Origin: Patella vulgata
Lineage: Eukaryota > Mollusca > Gastropoda > Patellidae
Assembly (NCBI RefSeq): GCF_932274485.2
Contig: NC_065886.2
Span: forward strand, 13,467,501-13,531,500
DNA: 64,000 bases
Direction: 5' to 3'
Of the stretch, positions 43,701-55,700 are shown piece by piece. Every line of letters begins with the position of its first letter. Position 1 is the first letter of the stretch. The notes below the pieces were generated by a model. It saw only the letters and a list, made by a program, of their open reading frames with translations. It made no database searches and had not been told where the DNA came from. The translations under genes were made by a program, and so were the position numbers.

Positions 43701-46700
43701 CGAGGCCAGTTAGTAACACGTGAGTTACCACCTAGGTGAAAAGGTTATTACCCAGGTATAAACGTTTCCAACTAGGGCAAAAGTAAGAAAACAACCCTAA
43801 AACTAAAATCCAAAACCCAAAACTACAAAATATTCAAAAGTCATATATTGGATTGAAACCAAGTTGCTCAGTAAGTCTCTCGCTATGACGTTCGTTCGTA
43901 CCTGGTGTTTAACGTGCACTTCCACCTACGATCTTACTAGTCCTTTGATGGGAGATCCATTATATAGCGTCACGGGTGGCCACGATCTCTGCGGTGTACA
44001 TCGAAAAGTTATTGGGCTGATTCCTACTTATTCCCCGTTCCCCGTTTGGCAAAGTATTATCTCAACGTTATCAAGCTAATAAAGCAATACAGATAAGAGG
44101 CAAATATAACTTAACCGAAACCATACATGATAACAACTAGATCAAAGGCTTGTGACACAATAGGTTAAAATATACAATGACAAGATAGGCGGTATTAGCT
44201 TGAAAACGTTGAGAGAATACTCTTCGAACGTCGCCTTAAATTCCATAAGTATGGGCGGGGGGGGGGGGGGTATCGTAGTTATTTTTGTTAAAATTCCGGA
44301 AACAAAAATTATCAGGATAATTTTATCTTTTTCCTGTAATTTACAGAAATTTCTTCAATTAACATACATTCGAATGACCTCCATCGAGAAAGTTCATTGG
44401 CCTTGCAAAGAGGACTACTCGTTCGAATGGGACGAAAAACGTCCTACTGTTCTGCACCGATTGGGCTTATGAAGATACACATACGCTATACAGTGTACTA
44501 AGAGGGAAGAGGGAAGCTTTTTCCCAAACAGCGGCAATGTGTACACGTGACTTAACGTGGTGTCTGGCCATTACCATAACTCTTAAGGGGGAACCACACT
44601 AGAAAATCCGGATGAACTTTCTCGTAGAACACCAGGATCGAATACTGGACCCACAGGATAGCGAGCTAACGTCTTAAACACTGAGCCACGTCGGTTTCCT
44701 GCCTGAAAAGAAATCACCGGTCACATTCTTTGATTTAAACTACAATTTGCATGTGCAGTGTAAACAGTGAGTAAATTAAAGATGCATTATGTAAGATGTA
44801 GATAAAGAGCTGGTCGTTCTCGTTACAGAAGTTCCGAAATAGATATTTGAAATATTCTATTACTTTCTTCTGGGCGAAGTTACGAATATTTGAAGTTTTG
44901 ACAAGAATAGCGAAGTTCCGATTGACATTGATATGCTAATTAACTGATTAAATGGCTCGGGAGGTCTACTCCACTTAATACCAAGACCGTCCAATGACCT
45001 AGAGAGTTGATTATGAGCTTGTCTAAATAATAACTTAAATAAGACTTGAAGCCAGAATGTATTATCCATGTAATACCTAAGCTATCCCATGGTCTAGAAT
45101 CCCATGATTATGGGCGTGTCTAAATAAAGCAATAGGCAAGATTTTCTTCTCACATATTGCATCTTTGTTAATTCTATAAAGACAATTCAAAACTTACACC
45201 CCATTCAAAGGCAACAACAGCTATTCCTGAAGCAGCACCACTTCCTGCCAATCCTATAAAATGTTCGCTTCCTATATTACTGGCAAACATGGAAGCACCT
45301 ATCTGAAAATAGAAATAAACAATACTTTTTCTATGATACACAATGTCTTGTACCTGATTTGTTCTGTTTCGAGTGATCTAGGATGTATAACGCGGACTCC
45401 CTAATAGAGGAGGTTCCGAATCCGAGAAGCTTCCATGAGATTGTCAGGCCTGCCCCCCTCACCCTCTCCCGATGTAGTTGCTGCTGAACGGGGGTCAAAA
45501 GCGTCCCCTCGTTAGGATTGGACCAATAGCCGAGGCCCTGTGTGCTATATAGGGAGAGATAACGTCCAATCGACACAAACTAGAAATGAAATGAAATGAG
45601 GTTTAACGTCCCACTGTTCTGCCCCATTGGACTAATGAAAACGTGCATACAGTGTGCTTTAAGGGGAATTTTGCCCCATACAGCGGCACTACGACCTAAT
45701 CTTATATTGAATTTCATCTGCCAAGTGATCTTTTACTTGCACCCGAACGACTATACATTGTCCCTTGTCAGGCCCCCTGTCCTACACCACTGACAACGGG
45801 AACCACGCCGGAAAATATGATCAAATATGAACCTCCAGGTTAGCGAACTAACGCCTTACCCACTGAGCCACAACAGCTCATCAACATAAACCAGATCATT
45901 TCGGGAATAACATGGTTCAATTTTATTTCCATAATTCGCTTGCATGTAGCGGGAAACCAGAGAAATCGGAGAAAACTCACGAGATTGGACATGTGACCCG
46001 GATAATTAATGATAATTGCGTGCGACGTTTATTTTATGTGTTTTTAGCACCCGAGACATTTCACCACGTGCAAATAACCGAGTGTCCCGGATATCGGGAA
46101 CGTTAATTCTTTTAGTAACAGGACATCCTGAAAAACAAACACTATTTCAGTCCAGGAAATAGGAAAGACATAATTAACACCTCGAGTATAAACGTTTTGA
46201 TGTCCGGAATTAGTAAATGGTGTTCCCTGATTCATTATTCAAGAGTTAAAAATTAGACGTTTATTAACTTGCCAAGACCATAATCAACTCTGAATCCCAT
46301 CAGTTGCTCTAGATTTTCACCGGATTTAAACATCATTGGCGGTTAATGATTTAATTAAGAATTGGATAATCGAGACTTTGTTTAGTATGGTAACGCCGGT
46401 ATCAGTGACAATCGAGACTCTGCTATTCTCCCTACAACCGTAACGTCAAGATATTCCCTATTATCTATTTTTAACTAGTATTGCGAGAACAGTTAGCTTT
46501 CTATCTTAATCTTACATACTGCATCTTTAAGAGTTGCGTTTAGGGGGACCCGATCACATTCTACTTAATTCAGACCTCAGATCTTTTTGTTCGAGATGTT
46601 AATCAAATCTTTGCTAACTCCTGGACGAATAATGTAGTTCTTCTCTTTCTCCTTTTCCTAAATCCACGTGACGTGATTGGGGCTATTATTTGTAACAGAT

Positions 46701-49700
46701 TATTTCCAAGCTTGTGAACACGATAGAGGTATGACTTCTTGACTGCATAAACGGTCCTTGTCAATTTTGCCAAACACCCATGGCTGCTGTGTGTCTGTCG
46801 TTACAACTATAGTAAGTACAGGGGGACTGCACCACACACAAGCAAATATACAAGACAATTCTACGGAGAAGACACACTATACAGACATCACAAACAACAA
46901 ACATACACATCAGACCAAGTGAATGGATCCGTAGGGCTAGCGTCCACTGTGCTGTACAGTCCCGGGCCTGTAGTGATACACACGTCACTCAAAATGAAAA
47001 GCGAATTAACTATATTCGCGCCATATTGCGGGTGAAGCAGTGGAACAATGAATACGCGAACGCTTTACGAAGACAAGAGTATTTCAATGATTTTTATTAA
47101 ATTGGGAGCATGGCAGGATAAACCAAATTGATTTCCCAGGTCATGTCTCCACCATTTAAACATAATAATCAAAACAAATTGAATTTCGGTAATACAGACT
47201 ATTTGTTAAAGATGCATTATCTAAGAGCTAAATCGGTCTATTAGAAGTCTGTATCTGGGCCTCAAGGTCTGTCATTGAGTCAACTGGTTTGGTTTAGATT
47301 CCCCGGTTGTACATGACATTAGTTTTATCATAACCGTTTTTAAATAAATATATACAAACCACAAATATATAATATTTCATTCCACTCGTAAGTATACCTT
47401 ATTTTAGTTACATAATAAACAATCTAACCTAAATCACAAATCAGTCATAACGTCGCTTAGAATAAAGTGATTTGAATGAAATTTTCAATATATCTTTATA
47501 TTTTCACTTTAATATTTATTTTTTTTAAGTATTATATCGAGAACAGTCATCTCTTTATCTAAATCTTACATAATGCATCTGTAAATATATAGCTGTATAT
47601 ATATAGCGAAGATATAAATATACGTAATGTAAGTAAACTTACCGGAAGCCAAATCATATTACGACCCGCCAGAAAATATCCTTTAACACTCTCCCTGTTC
47701 TTTCTGCACATCGACTAAATCATGAAAAATAAAAAGAAAATATAGAAATATTTATTAAAATAGGTTAAACAAAACTAAATTTAAGTCCGAAAGTGCTATA
47801 ATGAAAGTCAAACAAAGAGTCACTCTGCACAAAGAAAACTATATCTACTTATAAAGAGAAGGGTTCTCTGTCCTGAATGGCCACCATATTTTTAAAATTG
47901 TAGTACGGTTCTACTCTCTTTCACATGTGTCATACACAACTACTAAATAAACCTTTTCTATTTTTATTAAGGAAGCGGCATAAATACCTTCTCAAAATTC
48001 GCGTATGTTTAGTATGACAGAGAATTTAAAACCAAACACAAATGTTTGTTACGCTTTTTGTATATTATCAAAAAACATTTGTTTTGAAGTGTTTCGAAGG
48101 AAGTACGTTTTCAAATCGATAGTCATGTATTTATCATGGGAAGCACGGTGGCTTAGTGAGTAAGACGCTGGCTCGTTAACCAGGAGGACTCCGGTTCGCT
48201 CCCGGTGTTGGCCGAAAATGTTCCTCGCAATTTTCCGGCGTGTTTTCCCCTTGTTATTGAGCCAGGACTGAAAATCTGGCCACGAGGTTCAGTGAAACCA
48301 TTGGCAGCTGGAATTCGAAATAAAAGTAAGGCGTAGCACCGCTGTGTTGGCACAATTTCCCTCTCAGGAAACCGTATGGCATATGCCTGTCTTCATTAAC
48401 CAAGTAGAAAAAGAACGGTAGGACGTTAAACCCCAATTTAATTCGTTTTCCAATAATACTAAAATTTTAAAGCACTAAAGCATCCTCACATCGCACCAGT
48501 AACCTACAGAGGTTTGGTCGGAGCACACAAGTTGTACGTTAACCCCCATTTCATTTCATCTTGGGTTGTTTTTTTTTCAGATCGTAAATGTCGAGGACAA
48601 ATACCGGTGAAAGTGTTTATATAAACGCAGAGTACATTGGTGTCTCTTATAATCTGATTAAATCAATTACTCGATTTATTAACTTCCCTATAGAGATTAC
48701 GATGTAATTCATTTTCCAGCAACTAGTGTTTGTTTGTGATAATGCGTCTTAAGAAAGACGGTGAACCCAGTTCAAAGACCTATTTGCACCAAAAGATAAA
48801 GTCTAGAATGTAAGGATTGGTTATCTCTAATAAATCCCTCGGGGTAACTTGCTCTACGAACAATAGATTGCATGATAGTTGAATTATAAATATATTATCT
48901 ATAATAGCCAGAATCCTTTATTCTAGTAGTTAAGTTGTTGTTTCCAACAGAATGTAATTGTTTATACATATCTTGCGGAATTTTCCGATATTTTTCGGAT
49001 TGTTTCGGTATTTAGTTAAGTAGATATATTTTAGCAAATCAAATTTCCTTCAGTTATTAGATCATAACAGCATTGCCCTTGACAACACTCTTGATTTTAT
49101 TTTTCAGCTTGCTGTGTATGTTTGACATATCATAAGGTGAACGCTTGTAGAATCGCAGACTTGTTCATCAATATTATATGGAGTTATTGTCCCTGTAACC
49201 GAAAATCACCCAAACCCTGGAAACGCTAAGAGTTACTGAGTTTATATTACATTCATTGTCTATTTCACGCGAATGCTCGTGGTATATATCGTTGACCACA
49301 CTGATTATCTTCTCTTTGCAATTACGGCTTAACTGGGCAATACTGTCCTCGATTAACTATCGCACCGCCAGACATCATTCTGCACATAGAGAACAATCTA
49401 CTTTGAGAATAGATCTCCGCCGTGAATGGCTTCTAGAGATTCTCTATGTGGAAAACCCCCTGTGAACGCTCTATTGACAAAAGTTGTTGTATGAAATTGA
49501 TATCAGTGTCTTGTAAAATCTCTCATGAGCTACACAGGAAGAAATATGCGACAACCGTTGTTGACTGTCCGGACGATTTAGTTGCTGTGGGTGTATGTTT
49601 CGTTTCCTGGCAACTTATCATATTTCTTCTGACGAGCCGGACAAACTTACCAATACCCTCCAATCATCTCAGTGTCTAATTAATAGTCTTTATTACCAAT

Positions 49701-52700
49701 TGAACAATCTCGCCCAGTATTAATCAAACGTTAAATGGCGGTGGAAACCATAGAGTGCACGACGTCGTGTATTCATTATAAATGTCCATTGTGTGTTAAT
49801 TATTGGATATTAGTATACCATATTTTCACGGTGGGATAACATCAATATTGATTGAAATGGACCAATTCTAATTCGTATTTATAATTTTGAATATAGTAGG
49901 TAATGTCCTACTGTTCTGCTCCGAACTGGGCTAATGAGGAGGGGGATATAATAGATAATATTTAGTCAGAGCCTATCTCCTTTAACAGTCGGGCCGCTGT
50001 ATTCAGTGAGTAAGACGTTGGCTCGCTAACATCGGGATTTTTTGGCGTGGTTCCTCCTTGTCAGTGGTGTAGTAGGACAAAGAGCCTGGCAAGAGACAAC
50101 GTATAGTCGTTCGAATGGGATGAAAAATCGAGGCAAATGAACCCTTGGCAGCTGGATTCGATACAAGAGTAGGTCATATAGTACCTCTGCCCGTGCAAAC
50201 TTTTCCTCACAGTACAGGACAGTAGGACGTTAAAGGACAATATTGGTGTCAGTCATTATAAAATATGTGATAGAACTGGTTAAATACATCCCAAATATAA
50301 TTTTAACACAAAGATCATTGCTACGAGAGATGTGTAACAAGCACGTGAAGAAACGGGAAGTGATGACAAACACGAGTTATCCTACTATATAACTGACTGA
50401 AGTAACGAGCGATAACAGACACGCGATCGAATTTCATTTCACTGATAATTCAGTTGAAGATGAAAAGTTATTATATGAGACGGTGAGAGGATATCTGACA
50501 ATTCAAAAAAAGAATTGGCTGTCATTAGATAAAAGATAACGAACAAATTAGAAAAAGTGAATGCATTACCATGTTTTTATTAAGAACAGAATGAATAAAA
50601 ACGGGGAAATGCACGGGATTTTTCTATTTTTCTCGTGTCCCTTATCTAGTGACAGCCAATTCTATTTTTGAATTGTGAGATACCCTCTCACCGTCCCATA
50701 TAATAACTTTTCTTCAACTTCAATTGAATTATTAGTGATATGAAATTTGATCGTTTGTCTGTTATCGCTCGTTACTTCAGTCAGATATATAGAAGCATAA
50801 CTCGTGTTTGTCATGTTTGGCGTCACTTCCTGTTTCTTCACGTGCTTGTTACACATCTCCCGTAGCAATGATCTCTGTGTTAAAATTATATTTGGAATGT
50901 ATTTAACCAGTTCTATCACATTATGTAATTATGACTGACACCAATATTGTCCTTTAAATCCCATTTCATTTCATTTCATGTATCAGTGACTAGAAGAATA
51001 CCCGGCTTCGCTCGGGGGTCATTCGCTCGGGGGTCATAACCCCGAAACCGGAAGTGGTAGACTAACGCCACCTGGCCTATGTTACTCCCCGGTCCGAGCT
51101 ACCCCTATACCCCAAATTCGGGGCAGACCTAGTGTAGCCGCCAACCCCGAACAGACAAACGACAGTCACAAATATTAGTATAGATTCCGATCAAACATCA
51201 ACTTATAGTAAGATAATCGGTCATAAACAGTAATTAAATTTTTATGTCTGTGACATTATGAAATGAGATGTCATTCATTCCTAGATGATGTAATTATAAA
51301 TCGCTCCCAACTCACCATAAATGTCATAAAAGTACTATTCTGCGAGTGGTTGTTAAAATGAACAAATTGCTTTAATCAAATCTATCGTGCTAAATATAAT
51401 TATCTCGACGTAGGGTTGATTCCCATCGCCACTCTATAATCATCGTAATGCTGTAAGTAATATAGCAGATCTATATTTCGTTTCGTTTTTTATACATTCG
51501 ATGGCCTACACTACATGAAGATCTGACCAGGCATTCGAGCGGCTTTTGATCCTATGACGCTAGACATTGATTAATCAATCAGCGTTGACGTTTCTAGGGG
51601 TTTATCCACAGTTCCGTGCAGAGCAAGCCAAGAACTCGCGGTCACAGACCGTTTCTTTGGCTAATTCTTCACATCAACTAGAACGTCTGTTATATAACAA
51701 CTCTTCCCGATCCTAGTGTTGTGAAGACAAGTAAAACGAAATAGGATCTGTTTTTTAATCAGAAATGAAATGGGGTTTAACGTCCTACTGTTCTGCTCCT
51801 AAACTGGGCTAATGAAGACGGGCATACGCCATACAGTGTGCTATGAGGGAAATTTTACCCGGGCAGCGGCGCTACGGCCTACTCTTATATCGAATTCCAA
51901 TATGTACACGGGGCCTCGGTTTTTCGTCCCACCCGAACGACTAGACAGCTGTCCTTGTCAGGCCCCCCGTCCTGCATCACTGACAAGGAGGAACCACGCC
52001 GAAAAATCTGGATGAACTTTCTCGGCCAATGCAGGGATCGAACACCCGAACTCCAGGCTAGCGAGCCAGCGTCTTACCCACTTAGCCACGTGATCCCCAC
52101 TTAGCCACGTGATCCCCCTATTTTGTAATCAGATTGTATAGCCCGATACACAACGTTTCGTCGGCAATATGTGCACTACTGATACATATTCCATCAATAT
52201 TCCATCAATGTTTTCAATGCAAAAAGTTTACACTGTAATATGAAGTTAAATTAAAAATGCTCTTGCGCCATGTTCAATATTAAACTGGTCTCGTATTCGT
52301 TTTGTCCGGATTTATTTCTGGATTATATGCGTGTTTGATTATACCGACTTTTGGTGTAGTCAGGGCTTATGTTCAGCTTTATATAAACCCGTCATCGTAT
52401 GAAATACACATCTTCGTCTGACGTTGTTGGGAATTTTTAGTGGGCGGCACATCAGCGCCGAAGAAATCTAGATAAATCAGCAACGAGCAATCCCGATTGT
52501 TCTACCAGACAGATTGTCGCCGACAGCCTGAAATTCATTGGTGTGTACAGACCTTTAAGTCAATCATACTTTACGAGCGATAAAAAATCGAAGATTAACC
52601 CTATTCCCGAAGACAAACAGTCAATTATTAAACCCACGGTTTCTCTAGTTTGTTTCTGTGGATGTGTGTGAACTGTAGGTCATCGATTTTTACTTCTTTA

Positions 52701-55700
52701 CGAAATTTTGTTGAGTTTTATGAATTCTGCAAACGTGCACAAGAGGCAATAAACAATGGCTTGTTGTATTCTAGTCATCTGTTATATTTGATTTTTTGCG
52801 CAATGAATCGTTGTACTGCAGGATTATGTCTTTATTACAATTCCTTAGAGATCCATTATGTAAGATTCAGATAAAGAACTGGCCGTTCTTGCTATAATAA
52901 TTTAATGAAAAGATAATGAAAAGAGAATATTATTGATATTTTCAGTCAAATTACTTTATTCTGCGCGAAGTTGTGACTGTGATTTTCATTGTTGCCACAA
53001 TTGATACGATAGTAAACAACGTCTCGATTATTCATTTTTTAATTATTAAATCACTACAATTAAATAGGGGGGTTGGGTGGCTTCGAATCCCCGGTTGTAC
53101 GTGGCAAGGAGTAGGGTCGCCTGTCCAACCTCGTGGGTTTTCTCCGGGTCCTCCGGTTTCCCCCCACTGCTAAAGACCCCTACGCGCAAGCGAATTATTG
53201 AAATAAAATTAAACCATGTGTTAGTCCCGAAATGACCTAGTTTGTGTTCAGTGGACGTTAAACCCCATTTCTCTCTCTCTCTCTCTCCCTACCATTATGG
53301 GTTTGTCATTTGAATAATTGTCTTATTAAAGATACATTATGGTAGATTCGGTAACGAGTTGCCAGTTCTCACTGTAATAGTTAAAAACTAGATAATGTAA
53401 AGGCAATTTGTTGAAAATTTCATTCAAATTGAACCACTCTGAACCGAGAACTAAGCAATTGAAATTCCCATAAGCCTCGGTCATCATTACTAAAGTCAGT
53501 ACGATAAACAGCATAGTCTCGATTATCCATTTAATCGTTTAATAGAGAAGGAAAGTTATGCAGTAAATCGGCTTACAATCCACTAAAGATCGCAGGCTAG
53601 CGCTGCCATCTAGAGTTGATTATGGCCTGGATAGGTTAATTAATGTCTAATTAATAATTTAGATAACATTTCAGGCCTAAAGAAAGACCTGAAATAGACA
53701 GATTTAGCTCTTGCATAATGTATGTTTAATAGACTTAAGTTAAGAATGTACGCAAACTTATTCGCCTTATTTTAGCTAAAGTATAGCCCTTTATAAAACT
53801 TTTATTGTTTTAATGTATCAAATACATCAATAAAAAAAACTATGTGAATTTTCTTTTGTTTCTGGATCAAAGATATTTCTCATAAACAGTGATTGAAAGT
53901 TGAGTAAATTCTTAACTTAACTGTTTGAGAATGCTTTGTGAAACCGGGACCTGTAATAGGCAGGTTTAGCTCTTTAGCCTACAGTCCGTTATGAGGGAAA
54001 TGTCAGACACCGCCGCTACGGTTCCGTGTGAACGAATCGACAATTTTTATTGTCAGGTCAAAGCTCCAGCACCACTGACAAGGGCTGCAAAATACCGAGG
54101 AACTATCTCGCCCAACACCGGAAGCTCCTGGTTAGGGAGCCTCGGTCTTACTCGCGCACAGGTGCATTATGTATGACGTATTTCCGACTTCATTAAATTG
54201 GTTCGCGAAGGCAGAAAAGTACGACGTTATAAAGCACATTTCATTTTGTTTCCTGTGTTCAGGTTCATATCCGTATAATCTTGACCTTGTTGACCATGTG
54301 CGATACAGATCTAGGTTATCATGTTAAATATGACAGAACTTGACAGTGACCTAGAACTGTTAATGGGATGGACGACAGTGACCACCAGCAAAGAAACCTA
54401 TTATATAAATATGGAAATATGGCCGTCTAATTGATTCCACCATGATATGTTGATCTACCACTTAATGAACTTGTTCGTCTGCTGTATCAATAATAAAACT
54501 TTTAACACAAGTGTTAAAATAACACCTGGGGCCTGTTTCACGAACATTTAACGAAGACAAAATCAAAATTTTAGTAATTTGATTGGATAATATTAGATTG
54601 ATTTTAGTGCTTTAGCCAATCAAAATTGAAGTACATGTATCTGCTAAAATTGGGATTTTATCTTTAGTTAAGATTTTGAGAAACAGGGCCGATGTTGAGA
54701 ACAATACACGCACAATTTTACGCGTTTTAAACGTCTTACTTTTTTTTCTTACATCAACCTGGATAATGGTGACGAGCCTACGCCATCCAGAGTGCTTTGG
54801 GCACATTTTGTCCAGATAGATGCGCTACGGCCTACTGTTATTACAACTTCAAACTAGCTTGTCCTCAACGTGCTGTGAGCCCCGGTGGCTCAGTGAGTAA
54901 GACGCTGGCTCGCTAGCCTGAAGGTCACGGGTTCGCTCCGGGTGTTGGCCGAGAAAGTCTATGGAGATTTGCCGGTGTGGTTCTCCCCTTGTCACTCGGT
55001 GTTGAACGGAGGGTCTGCCAATGACAAATGTCTAGTCGTTCAGATGGGATGACAAATTGGCGTGTACGTAAAAGATCGGCTGGCAGTTGGAATATTATAC
55101 AAGACTAGGATGTAGCGCCACTGTCTGGGCAAAATTTCTTCATAACACACTGTATGGCGTATGCTCGTCTTCATTAGCCCAGTCGGGGCAAAACAGTAGG
55201 ACGTTAAAGCCAACTTCATTTCATTTCATTTCTATAACAGTAGAGTTGCGACCTATTCTGATTGCAAAATCCGAACGCATAGACATTATTTCTTGCCAAA
55301 CACCCGTTCTTCCACTACGCCGGAAAATCCCGAGGAGCTTTTTCAGCCAACACCTGGATCGATCCGGGACACCGTGGTTAACGAGTCTACGTCCGTAGAT
55401 ATCTAACTATAAATATATAATTTAATATAGTTTAATTTTAATATCCTCATTAAATACAGCCCGGTGTGATAACGAGGCAGTAAATATGTTTAATTATCTA
55501 GCGAACCATAGAGATTTTGAAAGGTGACTATACGTGACGAATATTGGATTTATATCGTTTCACTTATTAAAGTTACATTATGGGAGATTAGATAAAGAGC
55601 TGACAGTTCGCACTATAATAGTTAAAATAATCTAGATAATGTAAAGGGAATTTGCTGAAAATTTCAGTCAAATTGATCCTGAGATTTTAGCGATTGAATT

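Noticed and set aside
42938-44079. Three similar plus-strand ORFs of 71-79 codons
   Set aside because: They are antisense shadows of the LINE RNase H fragment repeated in the satellite.
46761-46988. 75-codon minus-strand ORF with hydrophobic stretch
   Set aside because: No recognisable domain and no repeat of it elsewhere; cannot be told from chance.
54883-54960. tRNA gene
   Set aside because: A- and B-box-like motifs are present, but the sequence does not fold as a full tRNA and the same head recurs in dozens of SINE copies.
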